Shown: positions 37,531 to 47,415, numbered from the stretch's first letter. The stretch is 64,000 bases of DNA from Streptomyces sp. ISL-96 (GCF_018614035.1 NZ_JAGGPA010000055.1:62001-126000), one strand, 5' to 3'. Notes: generated by a model from the letters alone, not told the origin. A program made the numbers and translations.

Positions 37531-37542
37531 TGCTTGTCCCCT

Positions 37543-37554
37543 TGCATCGATGCA
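37543..37554. repeat. Perfect 12-bp palindrome upstream of whiD
   Basis: TGCATCGATGCA, 13-24 bp upstream of the whiD start codon, followed by a further GCATCGA-like half. It lies where a repressor would block transcription or translation. Confidence 0.5.
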
Positions 37555-37582
37555 TCGAGAGTGCGTCTGGACCGTGAGGTGG

Positions 37583-37604
37583 CATCTACTTGTGCAAGTA
37601 GATG
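37583..37604. promoter_or_regulatory. 22-bp palindromic operator candidate upstream of whiD
   Basis: CATCTACTTG-TG-CAAGTAGATG, ten-base arms without mismatch and a two-base centre, 53-74 bp before the whiD start. Size and symmetry fit the binding site of a dimeric regulator. Confidence 0.6.
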
Positions 37605-37760
37605 TAAATATGACTCATTGCGAATCTAGCCACAGACACCAGCAAAACGGAAGAAAAGCCGCTAAATGGGGCATAGCTTTACTTTCGGGGTGTGGCAACC
37701 TCTGATGCGCTTCTCTGCGACCGAGCCCTCACGTAGAGTGCCGATGGCGGCCGTCCGACC

Positions 37761-37788
37761 CGTAACTCTTTCGAGTGACCGTCGTTGA
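37761..37788 (+). promoter_or_regulatory. SigBldN-dependent promoter of bldM (bldMp1-like)
   Basis: CGTAAC (37761-37766), 16 bp, CGTTGA (37783-37788). This is, as I recall it, the exact -35/-10 pair reported for bldMp1 of S. coelicolor, which depends on the ECF factor BldN. It places bldM under the aerial-hyphae cascade. Confidence 0.85.
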
Positions 37789-37921
37789 GAGTGCGAGGCG
37801 GTTGAAAGAACAAGCGATCGGGCAAGTGTCCGAGAGCGTCAACCGCACAGGTGACGAAATATGTACCAGCCTGGAGGCTCAAGGTGACGCGCAGCAGCTG
37901 TGAGAGCCGCGGAGGACAGCT

Positions 37922-38533
37922 ATGACATCCGTCCTCGTCTGCGACGACTCCCCGCTTGCCCGAGAGGCGCTCCGCCGGGCGGTCGCGACCGTGCCCGGTG
38001 TGGAGCGCGTGACGACAGCGGCGAACGGCGAGGAAGTGCTCCGCCGCTGGGGCGCCGACCGCTCGGACCTGATTCTGATGGACGTACGCATGCCCGGTCT
38101 GGGCGGCGTCGAGACCGTGCGCCGGCTGCTCTCCGCGGACCCGGGCGCCCGGATCATCATGCTCACGGTCGCCGAAGACCTCGACGGGGTCGCGCTCGCG
38201 GTCGCCGCGGGTGCCCGCGGCTACCTGCACAAGGACGCCTCGCGCGCCGAACTGCGTGCGACCGTCACCCAGGCGCTCGCCGACCCGACCTGGCGGCTCG
38301 CCCCGCGCCGGCTCAGGTCGGCGGAGATGGGTGCGGCGCCGACGCTCACCGCGCGTGAGATCCAGGTGCTCGAAGGCATGAGCCACGGACGCTCCAACGC
38401 CGAGATCGGCCGTGAGCTCTTCCTTTCGGAGGACACGGTCAAGACCCACGCCCGGCGGCTCTTCAAGAAACTCGGCGCCTCGGACCGGGCGCACGCGGTC
38501 GCGCTCGGATTCCGCTGGGGCCTGGTCCGTTAG
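37922..38533 (+). CDS. bldM: Atypical response regulator BldM
   Basis: 203 residues, orphan NarL/LuxR-type response regulator required for aerial mycelium and sporulation. Receiver domain with D54 in LILMDVRMPG and acidic D8/D9; LuxR helix-turn-helix at about 140-195 (LTAREIQVLEGMSHGRSNAE, LSEDTVKTHARRLFKKLG). From the literature, BldM acts without classical phosphorylation and pairs with WhiI at late genes. SD GGAGG. Transcribed divergently from whiD; a promoter matching SigBldN is 134-161 bp upstream. Confidence 0.95.
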   Translation: MTSVLVCDDSPLAREALRRAVATVPGVERVTTAANGEEVLRRWGADRSDLILMDVRMPGLGGVETVRRLLSADPGARIIMLTVAEDLDGVALAVAAGARGYLHKDASRAELRATVTQALADPTWRLAPRRLRSAEMGAAPTLTAREIQVLEGMSHGRSNAEIGRELFLSEDTVKTHARRLFKKLGASDRAHAVALGFRWGLVR

Positions 38534-38576
38534 GACCGGGACCGGTGCGCTCCCGCGCGGGTGCTGTTACGACGTG

Positions 38577-38602
38577 CCCCGTCCGCCGTCCGGCGGGCGG
38601 GG
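38577..38602 (+). terminator. Hairpin after bldM
   Basis: 11-bp stem with one G-T pair, CCCCGTCCGCC (38577-38587) with GGCGGGCGGGG (38592-38602), loop GTCC, 43 bp after the bldM stop. Confidence 0.5.
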
Positions 38603-38702
38603 TCACGGACGCCCGTGCCCCTTTCCGTCGCCGATGCCGCATCCTTGAGGGGTGGAGTTCCTCGGGGACGATTCGGTCGAGCGGGAGGGGAGGGCTCAGG
38701 AG

Positions 38703-39368
38703 ATGAGTTCCGGCGTACCTGCTCATAACGCTTCGGTGCACAACTACGGACGTGGTGCCGCGGATGGCTCGGGGTCAAGGCACCATGGACCGATGCGCGA
38801 CGACGAGACGACGGTGATCGGTGCACTCGTCCGACGTGCCGTCGAGGGCGACGAGCAGGCGACGCACGATCTGCTGGCCCGCGTCCATCCGCTGGCTCTG
38901 CGCTACTGCCGCACCCGGCTGAGCCGACTGCCCGGTGACGCCCGCCACTTCGTGGAGGACCTGGCGCAGGAAGTCTGCGTCGCGGTCCTCATGGCGCTGC
39001 CGCGCTACAAGGACACCGGAAGGCCCTTCGAGGCCTTCGTCTTCGCCATCGCCGCGCACAAGGTCGCCGACCTCCAGCGCGCCGCGATGCGTCACCCCGG
39101 TTCGACCGCCGTGCCGTCCGACGAGATGCCGGAGCGGCCCGACGACTCCCTCGGCCCCGAGGAGCGCGCGCTGCTCAGCAGCGACGCCGAGTGGGCGAAG
39201 AAACTTCTGGCAAATCTTCCCCAGGCGCAGCGCGAGCTGCTGGTGCTGCGGGTCGCGGTCGGGCTCACCGCCGAGGAGACCGGGCAGATGCTGGGCATGT
39301 CCCCGGGTGCCGTGCGGGTCGCGCAGCATCGCGCGCTCAGCCGGCTGCGGGCGCTCGCCGGGCAGTAA
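38703..39368 (+). CDS. sigD: ECF-type RNA polymerase sigma factor (SigD-like)
   Basis: 221 residues. Sigma-2 region: [60 protein letters not shown]. Sigma-4 region: [39 protein letters not shown]. Position between bldM and guaB matches mycobacterial sigD between whiB3 and guaB2. Start uncertain: ATG 38703 has GGGGAGGG upstream; ATG 38793 ([12 protein letters not shown]) would give the conserved part only, and GTG 38652 a longer form. No anti-sigma gene is adjacent. Confidence 0.85.
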   Translation: MSSGVPAHNASVHNYGRGAADGSGSRHHGPMRDDETTVIGALVRRAVEGDEQATHDLLARVHPLALRYCRTRLSRLPGDARHFVEDLAQEVCVAVLMALPRYKDTGRPFEAFVFAIAAHKVADLQRAAMRHPGSTAVPSDEMPERPDDSLGPEERALLSSDAEWAKKLLANLPQAQRELLVLRVAVGLTAEETGQMLGMSPGAVRVAQHRALSRLRALAGQ

Positions 39369-39472
39369 CGGCCGATGCGCCCGGTCCTCCCGCGTGCCGT
39401 GCCTGCCGTACGAACGTACAGACTCTGTGGGTGATCTTGCTCGTGGAATGAGACACGTTGCGATCCCGTTAG

Positions 39473-41020
<1,548 letters not shown>

Positions 41021-41037
41021 CCTCGCACGTACACGCT

Positions 41038-41073
41038 GAGGGGCGGCCCCGGAGATTCCCGGGGCCGCCCCTC
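41038..41073 (+). terminator. Hairpin between guaB and guaB3
   Basis: Perfect 15-bp stem GAGGGGCGGCCCCGG (41038-41052) / CCGGGGCCGCCCCTC (41059-41073), six-base loop. No T-run. It ends 54 bp before the guaB3 start, suggesting separate units or attenuation. Confidence 0.6.
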
Positions 41074-41126
41074 GCATGTGTGTCGGGGATACTGGAACGG
41101 CATACCAAGAGGGAAAGGCCACACAC

Positions 41127-42251
41127 GTGACTGAGATCGAGATCGGGCGCGGCAAGCGCGGCCGCAGGGCGTACGCGTTCGACGACATCGCCATCGTGCC
41201 GAGCCGGCGCACCCGGGACCCGAAGGAGGTCTCGATCGCCTGGCAGATCGACGCCTATCGTTTCGAGCTGCCGTTCCTGGCCGCTCCGATGGACTCTGTC
41301 GTCTCGCCGCAGACCGCCATTCGCATCGGTGAGCTGGGCGGTCTGGGCGTACTGAACCTCGAAGGTCTGTGGACGCGGTACGAGGACCCGGAGCCGCTGC
41401 TCCAGGAGATCTCGGAACTCGACGACGAGACCGCGACCCGCCGCCTCCAGGAGATCTACGCCGCCCCCATCAAGGCGGACCTGATCGGGCAGCGCATCAA
41501 GGAGGTGCGCGACTCGGGTGTCGTCACCGCCGCCGCGCTGTCTCCGCAGCGTACGGCCGAGTTCTCCAAGGCCGTCGTCGACGCCGGTGTCGACATCTTC
41601 GTGATCCGCGGGACCACGGTCTCCGCCGAGCACGTGTCGGGCGCCGCCGAGCCGCTGAACCTCAAGCAGTTCATCTACGAGCTCGACGTCCCGGTCATCG
41701 TGGGCGGCTGCGCGACGTACACCGCCGCGCTCCACCTGATGCGTACGGGCGCGGCCGGTGTCCTCGTCGGCTTCGGCGGCGGCGCCGCGCACACCACGCG
41801 CAACGTGCTGGGCATCCAGGTGCCGATGGCGACCGCGGTCGCCGATGTGGCCGCGGCGCGCCGCGACTACATGGACGAGTCCGGCGGCCGGTACGTGCAC
41901 GTCATCGCCGACGGCGGCGTGGGCTGGTCCGGCGACCTGCCGAAGGCCATCGCCTGCGGCGCGGACGCCGTGATGATGGGCTCCCCGCTGGCCCGCGCGA
42001 CGGACGCGCCGGGCCGCGGCCACCACTGGGGCATGGAGGCCGTCCACGAGGACGTGCCGCGCGGTAAGCGCATGGACCTGGGCGCGGTCGGCACGACCGA
42101 GGAGATCCTCCTCGGCCCGTCGCACACCCCGGACGGTTCGATGAACCTGTTCGGTGCGCTGCGCCGCTCGATGGCGACGACGGGCTACAGCGAGCTCAAG
42201 GAGTTCCAGCGCGTCGAGGTGACGGTCTCCCCGGCCGAGCACAAGCGCTGA
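41127..42251 (+). CDS. guaB3: GuaB3 family IMP dehydrogenase-related protein
   Basis: 374 residues, TIM-barrel of the IMPDH/GMPR superfamily without CBS domains (TIGR01304 group). Shared blocks: AFDDIAIVPSRRTRDPKEVS, LPFLAAPMDSVVSPQTA, VIADGGVGWSGDLPKAIACG, ADAVMMGSPLARATDAPGRG. The loop that carries the catalytic Cys in IMPDH (GSICTTR) reads GGAAHTTR, with His222 at the Cys position. Function in this group is therefore uncertain; a cyanobacterial GuaB3 has been reported as a GMP reductase. GTG 41127 with AAAGG upstream. It follows guaB as in mycobacteria. Confidence 0.92.
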   Translation: MTEIEIGRGKRGRRAYAFDDIAIVPSRRTRDPKEVSIAWQIDAYRFELPFLAAPMDSVVSPQTAIRIGELGGLGVLNLEGLWTRYEDPEPLLQEISELDDETATRRLQEIYAAPIKADLIGQRIKEVRDSGVVTAAALSPQRTAEFSKAVVDAGVDIFVIRGTTVSAEHVSGAAEPLNLKQFIYELDVPVIVGGCATYTAALHLMRTGAAGVLVGFGGGAAHTTRNVLGIQVPMATAVADVAAARRDYMDESGGRYVHVIADGGVGWSGDLPKAIACGADAVMMGSPLARATDAPGRGHHWGMEAVHEDVPRGKRMDLGAVGTTEEILLGPSHTPDGSMNLFGALRRSMATTGYSELKEFQRVEVTVSPAEHKR

Positions 42252-42270
42252 GACACCCGGCCGAACCTTG

Positions 42271-42305
42271 GGGCCTGAAACGCCGACCGAGCGTTTCAGG
42301 CCCCG
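42271..42305 (+). terminator. Terminator after guaB3
   Basis: Perfect 14-bp stem GGGGCCTGAAACGC (42271-42284) / GCGTTTCAGGCCCC (42292-42305), 7-base loop, 19 bp after the stop. Confidence 0.75.
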
Positions 42306-42543
42306 TGCTGTGTCCGGCTTCCACACCGGCCCTGTGGGCTGACGGCTCGTCGGATCGCTTGGAGGGAGGCTCGGGATACTGGATGCTCAGATCTTGATCA
42401 AATTGAATCGAAGTGCCATCCAGCCTCTCCTGGAGGGCGGTAGGTTTGTTCTGTACAGGACGGTCGGCGCCCGGGGGAACACGGCTGTCGGCCGTGGACG
42501 GCTATCGCTCCGTTGGTGGGGCGGTGGAAAAGAGGGGGATCCT

Positions 42544-43080
42544 TTGCGGAAGAGTACGTTTGCATTCGGCCGTGCCGGCCGGAGCTCTGTCGTGGTCCTG
42601 GCCCTGGTGGCCGGAATTCTTGGTGTGGCGGCAGGACCCAGTGCCGCAGCCCAGAAGAGCTGCGTGACGCGTATGAAGGACGATTTCGGCAAGGTCAAGA
42701 CTTACAACTGGTGCAACATCAAGAAGGTCAAGTATGTCGGTCTGCAGACGGGCAAGAACTACATCTCGATAGTGCAGGGGCGAGGCCCCATGACTCTCAC
42801 GCTCACGGCCACGGAAACTGTGAGCAACACCAAGAGCTCCTCGATCGATGTAAGTGCTGGAGCGGTTTCCGCGGCGGTTGGCTTTGATGTGACCAGGTCG
42901 CGGACGAAGAGTATGGCCGGCAGCTGGGTCGTTCCCAAGGGCAAGTTCGGGACGCTGAAGGCCTATCCGGTGTACAAGGCCTATTCTTTCAAGGCTTACA
43001 GCAAGGTGGATGGCAAGTACGTCGGCAAGGGAGTGGCCCGCAAGGCCATTGGGTATCGCTACGCGCATTCGGCGAGGTAG
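42544..43080 (+). CDS. Secreted basic protein of unknown function
   Basis: 178 residues from TTG 42544, which has GAGGGGG five bases upstream; an ATG at 42394 is open but lacks RBS and signal logic. Signal peptide SSVVVLALVAGILGVAAGPS with cleavage near SAAA. The mature part has two Cys (SCVTRM, NWCNIKK), a Ser/Thr/Val alternating stretch (TATETVSNTKSSSIDVSAGA, VSAAVGFDV) and a Lys/Tyr-rich end (KAYPVYKAYSFKAYSK). The amphipathic beta pattern recalls aerolysin-type pore formers, an untested guess. AT-richer and with different codon use than its neighbours, so possibly transferred. Confidence 0.75.
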   Translation: MRKSTFAFGRAGRSSVVVLALVAGILGVAAGPSAAAQKSCVTRMKDDFGKVKTYNWCNIKKVKYVGLQTGKNYISIVQGRGPMTLTLTATETVSNTKSSSIDVSAGAVSAAVGFDVTRSRTKSMAGSWVVPKGKFGTLKAYPVYKAYSFKAYSKVDGKYVGKGVARKAIGYRYAHSAR

Positions 43081-43193
43081 CTGGTCCTGCGCCTGGAAGT
43101 GGCCAGTCAGCCCGGTCGCATCACGCCCAATGCAGCGAGAGGGCCCGGTACCTGACGGGACGCTGTTGGTCAATTCGGGCCCTGGCGTGACAT

Positions 43194-43227
43194 CGGCTCC
43201 CAAGACCTGGTGTGGTCTTGGGAGCCG
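43194..43227 (+). terminator. Perfect hairpin beside transposase relic
   Basis: 14-bp stem CGGCTCCCAAGACC (43194-43207) / GGTCTTGGGAGCCG (43214-43227), loop TGGTGT. It terminates transcription of the secreted-protein gene or shields the adjacent transposase start at 43230 from read-through, as some insertion sequences do. Confidence 0.6.
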
Positions 43228-43229
43228 AC

Positions 43230-43440
43230 GTGTCGCAGCCGAAGGAGCCAGGTGGGATTCCGGTGGAGACGGTGCGGGTGGCTCGGGCGGCTTTCCCGAA
43301 GGGGAGCCTGGATATCCGGGTCCGGGATGAGCTGGGTTCGCGGAGACGATGCGGTCGGCGCTGAACGCGCTCTACCCAGGCCGCCCCCGACTGGCTGATT
43401 AAGGTCGCCGAGCCGAACTGGTTCAAGCACCGGGTCGGGA
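43230..43440 (+). pseudogene. Transposase relic, IS1182-like
   Basis: A fragment with an N-terminus typical of IS1182-type transposases: VSQPKEPGGIPVETVRVARA then AFPKGSLDIRVRDELG, frame broken by TGA at 43362-43364. Overlapping frames continue with ETMRSALNALY and then QAAPDWLIKVAEPNWFKH, blocks that in full transposases lie about 130 residues further on. Thus a large internal deletion plus a frameshift. The element ends near 43440, exactly where the antisense membrane-protein pseudogene is cut. Family assignment is by motif memory, not by search. Confidence 0.6.
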
Positions 43441-43806
43441 GCCGTCTCCGACCACAGCTGATGATCAGCGCGAAGCCGAAGAGCTGGCCGAGGAAGACGC
43501 CGGCCAGGGCGAGCGGAACACCGATGCCTGGCAGGACCGGGTGGCGGCCGCCGACCTTGTCGAGGGCCAGGCCGACCAGGGCGCCGACACCGTGAGCGAC
43601 ATAGCCGATCTGGGTGTAGTTGCCATCCTCGTTCGCCAGGGCGCGCGTCAGGCCGCCGTAGACAAGGACACCGACAATTACGGCGACGACGCCTGTGCCG
43701 AAGCGCCGAGGCCGACATTGCTGAGCGCGGGTACCGGGGCGGGTGCCGCCGGGTAGGCATCTCCCGCGAAGGGGTTGCCGACAGGCGGTGGAACGGGCTT
43801 GCTCAC
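43440..43806 (-). pseudogene. Frameshifted and truncated membrane protein gene
   Basis: Starts GTG 43806: MSKPVPPPVGNPFAGDAYPA, then PVPALSNVGLG, and stops at 43678 in that frame. One base appears to be missing near 43707. In the shifted frame a membrane protein continues: FGTGVVAVIVGVLVYGG, IGYVAHGVGALVGLALDKVG, PGIGVPLALAGVFLGQLFGF. It is cut after LIIS at the edge of the transposase relic. Resembles short Pro-rich N-terminal, three-helix Streptomyces membrane proteins. A sequencing error cannot be excluded for the shift, but the truncation looks real. Confidence 0.65.
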
Positions 43807-43929
43807 GGTGGATCCCCTGGGAACGAGACGCGTCGCACTAACGTGCGAGCGTAGATCCCGGAGGCTAGCAGCCCGGTCCGACGGTTCGGCATTGCGTTAT
43901 CGAGCTGTTGGCCTGCGGCTGTTGGGGAC

Positions 43930-45192
43930 TCAGAGGCGGTGGCTCGCACCCGTCGGGGACGCGCCGCGGGTGTCGAGGAGGAGCTGGGCCTTCACCGCGA
44001 GGGCCTGGAGGTCGTACGTGCGGTGGTTCTGCAGGAGCACCGTCAGGTCGGCGTTGGCGGCCGCCTCGTACAGGGAGTCGGCGCGGGGGACGGGGACGTC
44101 GCGTACGCGCCAGTCGGGGACGTGCGGGTCGTGGTAGCCGACCTGGGCGCCCAGGTCCATCAGGCGGGTGGCGATCTCCTGGGCGGGGGAGCCCTGCTGG
44201 TCGGCGAGGTCCGGTTTGTACGTGATGCCGAGCAGCAGAACGCGGGCGCCGCGGGCGGATTTGCCGTGCTCGTTGAGGAGCGTGGCGCAGCGCTGGATGA
44301 CGTACTGCGGCATGCGCCCGTTGATCTCCTGCGCGAGGCCGACCATGCGGAGCGGGTGGCCGGGGGTGCGGCTGCCGTGCGGGATGTAGTTGGGGTCGAC
44401 GGGGACGCCGTGGCCGCCGACGCCGGGGCCCGGGCGGAATGCCTGGAAGCCGAAGGGCTTGGTCTCGGCGCAGCGGATGACGTCCCACAGGTCGACCCCG
44501 AGGTCGTGGCAGAGCACGGCCATTTCATTGACCAGGGCGATGTTGACGTGCCGGTAGTTCGTTTCCAGTACGCCGACGGTCTCGGCCTCGCGCGGGCCGC
44601 GCGCGCGGACGACCTTGTCGGTGAGGCGCCCGTAGAAGGCGGCGGCCGATTCGGTGCAGGCGGGGGTGAGGCCGCCGATGACCTGCGGGGTGCCGGCGTA
44701 ACTGCGCAGCCGGTTGCCGGGATCCACCCGGCTGGGGGAGTAGGCCAGGTGGAAATCGCGGCCGGCCCGCAGCCCGGAGCCCTCTTCGAGGATGGGGCGC
44801 AGGAATTCTTCTGTGGTGCCGGGGTATGCGGCGGATTCGAGCAGCACGGTGGTGTGGGGGCGCAGTTGCGCCGCCAGGGCCCTGGCGGCGTCGCCGACGG
44901 CGCTCAGGTCGAGCGTACGGTCGGCGCCGAGCGGGGTGGGGGCGCAGATGACGGCGGTACGGACCCGGCCGAGCTCGGCCGGGGCGGTGACGGTACGGAA
45001 GCCTCCGGCGAGCATGCGGCGCAGGTCGGCGGCGGTGAGGGAGCCGTCGGCCGGGGCGCGCCCCGCCGCGAGGTCCGCGAGGAGGCGTGGGTCGGTGTCG
45101 TAGCCGATGGTGTCGATGCCGGAGGCGACCGCGGCCTGGGCGAGAGGCAGGCCGAGGTGGCCGAGTCCGATGACGGCGAGATCTGCGGGCAT
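43930..45192 (-). CDS. Nucleotide-sugar dehydrogenase-like protein with missing catalytic Cys
   Basis: 420 residues, UDP-glucose/UDP-ManNAc 6-dehydrogenase family (WecC-like). N-terminal Rossmann motif VIGLGHLGLPLAQAAV, AYPGTTEEFLRPILEEG, YSPSRVDPGN, central TNYRHVNIALVNEMAVLC. The C-terminal domain has LLLGITYKPDLADQQGSP. In the active-site loop GPGVGGHCxPVDP the Cys is Gly here (GPGVGGHGVPVDPNYI, G262), encoded GGC instead of TGC. The normal four-electron oxidation would not be expected; it may be inactive or a partial dehydrogenase. Start ATG 45192 precedes the Rossmann fold. Divergent from glpD. Confidence 0.8.
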   Translation of the reverse strand: MPADLAVIGLGHLGLPLAQAAVASGIDTIGYDTDPRLLADLAAGRAPADGSLTAADLRRMLAGGFRTVTAPAELGRVRTAVICAPTPLGADRTLDLSAVGDAARALAAQLRPHTTVLLESAAYPGTTEEFLRPILEEGSGLRAGRDFHLAYSPSRVDPGNRLRSYAGTPQVIGGLTPACTESAAAFYGRLTDKVVRARGPREAETVGVLETNYRHVNIALVNEMAVLCHDLGVDLWDVIRCAETKPFGFQAFRPGPGVGGHGVPVDPNYIPHGSRTPGHPLRMVGLAQEINGRMPQYVIQRCATLLNEHGKSARGARVLLLGITYKPDLADQQGSPAQEIATRLMDLGAQVGYHDPHVPDWRVRDVPVPRADSLYEAAANADLTVLLQNHRTYDLQALAVKAQLLLDTRGASPTGASHRL

Positions 45193-45434
45193 GGCGGTGG
45201 GCCGTCCTTCCCAATAGCCGGAGGGGAGGCAACAGGCAAGCCCTGTGGACAGTTCGGGCGAGCGCAATTTCAGACTAAGCGTAAATATGACCGTTATGCG
45301 GCATTGTGCGGGGCCGGGGTGCGGGAGTGTTGTCCACCGCTGTCCACAGGCGGTGGCTGAAGTCGGGCAGCGCAGACAGAATCGAGGGGGCAGGGATGTG
45401 ATCCCGGCCACCCCGACCACTACGGGAGGCAGCA

Positions 45435-47144
45435 GTGAGGACAGCGACACTGGGACCCGCCGAGCGCGCCGAGGCGCTCGCGGCGATGGCCGATGGTGAA
45501 CTGGACGTGCTTGTCGTGGGCGCGGGAGTGGTCGGTGCGGGGACGGCTCTGGACGCCGTCACGCGCGGGCTTTCGACCGGACTGGTCGAGGCGCGGGACT
45601 GGGCGTCGGGCACGTCGAGCCGGTCGAGCAAGCTGATCCACGGCGGGCTGCGCTATCTGGAGATGCTCGACTTCGCGCTCGTACGGGAGGCCCTGAAGGA
45701 ACGCGGACTGCTGCTGGAGCGCCTCGCGCCACATCTGGTGAAACCCGTGCCGTTCCTCTACCCGCTCCAGCACAAGGGCTGGGAGCGGTGGTACGCCGGA
45801 TCGGGCGTGGCGCTGTACGACGCGATGTCGGTGTCGTCCGGGCACGGGCGCGGACTGCCGATGCACCGTCACCTCTCGCGCAAGCGCGCCCTGCGGGTCG
45901 CGCCCGCGCTGAAGAAGGACGCCCTGGTCGGCGCGTTGCAGTACTACGACGCCCAGATGGACGACGCCCGCTATGTGACGACACTGGTGCGCACGGCCTC
46001 GCAGTACGGCGCACACGTCGCCAACCGGGCCAGGGTGGTCGGCTTTCTGCGCGAGGGCGAGCGGGTCGTCGGGGCGCGGGTGCAGGATGTGGAGGGCGGC
46101 GGGGAGTACGAGGTGCGGGCCCGGCAGGTCGTCAACGCGACCGGCGTGTGGACGGACGACACGCAGGCGCTGATCGGGGAGCGCGGGCAGTTCCACGTGC
46201 GGGCGTCCAAGGGCATTCACCTGGTGGTGCCGAAGGACCGGATCCACTCGTCGACCGGGCTGATCCTGCGGACCGAGAAGTCGGTGCTGTTCGTCATCCC
46301 GTGGGGACGGCACTGGATCGTCGGTACGACCGACACCGACTGGGACCTCGACAAGGCCCATCCGGCGGCGTCCAGCGCGGACATCGACTACCTGCTGGAG
46401 CACGTGAACTCGGTGCTGGCGGTGCCGCTGACACGCGACGACGTGCAGGGCGTGTACGCGGGCCTCCGGCCGCTGCTGGCCGGGGAGTCGGACGCCACCA
46501 GCAAGCTCTCGCGCGAGCACACGGTCGCTCATCCGGTGCCGGGGCTCGTGGTGGTCGCGGGCGGCAAGTACACGACGTACCGCGTGATGGCGAAGGACGC
46601 CGTGGACGAGGCGGTCCACGGCCTCGACCAGCGGGTCGCCGAGTGCGTCACGGAGGACGTGCCGCTCGCCGGGGCCGAGGGGTACCGGGCGCTGTGGAAC
46701 GCGCGGGCGCGGATCGCGGGGCGGACGGGGCTTCATGTGGTGCGGGTGGAGCACCTGTTGAACCGGTACGGCTCGCTGGCCGAGGAACTGCTCGACCTGA
46801 TCGCCCGCGACCCGTCGCTGGGCGATCCGCTGAGCGCTGCGGACGACTACCTGCGGGCGGAGGTGGTGTACGCCGCCTCGCACGAAGGGGCGCGGCACCT
46901 GGACGACGTACTGACACGGCGTACGCGCATCTCCATCGAGACCTTCGACCGGGGGACGCGCAGTGCGCGCGAGTGCGCGGAGCTGATGGCGCCGGTGCTG
47001 GGGTGGGACAAGGAGCACATCGCGAAGGAGGTCGAGCACTACGAGAAGCGGGTCGAGGCGGAACGGGAGTCGCAGCGGCAGCCGGACGACCTGACGGCCG
47101 ACGCGGCGAGGCTGGGGGCGCCGGACATCGTGCCGATCAAATGA
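45435..47144 (+). CDS. glpD: Aerobic glycerol-3-phosphate dehydrogenase
   Basis: FAD-dependent, membrane-associated oxidation of glycerol-3-phosphate to DHAP with electron transfer to quinone. 569 residues. FAD motif VLVVGAGVVGAGTALDAV; SSRSSKLIHGGLRYLE; KGIHLVVPKDRI; WIVGTTDTDWDLD; GLRPLLAGE; VVVAGGKYTTYRVMAKDA. The C-terminal GlpD helical domain follows. GTG 45435 has GGGAGG at five bases. No glpF or glpK is adjacent in the window. The 242-bp upstream gap shared with the divergent dehydrogenase contains an AT-rich stretch but no promoter I can assert. Confidence 0.95.
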   Translation: MRTATLGPAERAEALAAMADGELDVLVVGAGVVGAGTALDAVTRGLSTGLVEARDWASGTSSRSSKLIHGGLRYLEMLDFALVREALKERGLLLERLAPHLVKPVPFLYPLQHKGWERWYAGSGVALYDAMSVSSGHGRGLPMHRHLSRKRALRVAPALKKDALVGALQYYDAQMDDARYVTTLVRTASQYGAHVANRARVVGFLREGERVVGARVQDVEGGGEYEVRARQVVNATGVWTDDTQALIGERGQFHVRASKGIHLVVPKDRIHSSTGLILRTEKSVLFVIPWGRHWIVGTTDTDWDLDKAHPAASSADIDYLLEHVNSVLAVPLTRDDVQGVYAGLRPLLAGESDATSKLSREHTVAHPVPGLVVVAGGKYTTYRVMAKDAVDEAVHGLDQRVAECVTEDVPLAGAEGYRALWNARARIAGRTGLHVVRVEHLLNRYGSLAEELLDLIARDPSLGDPLSAADDYLRAEVVYAASHEGARHLDDVLTRRTRISIETFDRGTRSARECAELMAPVLGWDKEHIAKEVEHYEKRVEAERESQRQPDDLTADAARLGAPDIVPIK

Positions 47145-47415
47145 GCCGATCCGGGAGCCGATCCGGCCGCCGATTTGGTGACTGGCCGTAATGCGGCGAA
47201 CTCGGCCGGGTGGCGGGGAGGTTCGGTGGAGCTGCCCTGAAACTGCTGTGACCTGCGCGTGGTCCCTTTTGTTCGCGCTGTGAAGAGGGCCCGGTGACCC
47301 GGGACCACGATCGGTCGCGCGGTGAGGGACAATGAAGGCTCTGCCAGGGCGTGTTACTGCATCACCCTGGAACGCAGCCATCGCGGGCGAAAATCAGGGA
47401 TCGCAGAGGGGACGC

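Larger units (their letters stand above)
37531..37921. promoter_or_regulatory. whiD-bldM divergent regulatory region
   Basis: 391 bp without a gene. It holds a 12-bp palindrome (37543-37554) and a 22-bp palindrome (37583-37604) on the whiD side, an AT-richer stretch (37600-37680), and a near-perfect SigBldN-type promoter (37761-37788) for bldM, leaving an untranslated leader of about 130 nt. GGAGG precedes bldM. Confidence 0.8.

Noticed and set aside
43170-43760. Minus-strand 196-codon frame in the relic region
   Set aside because: Arg/Pro-rich wrong frame of the frameshifted membrane protein; the shifted frames show a better membrane pattern.
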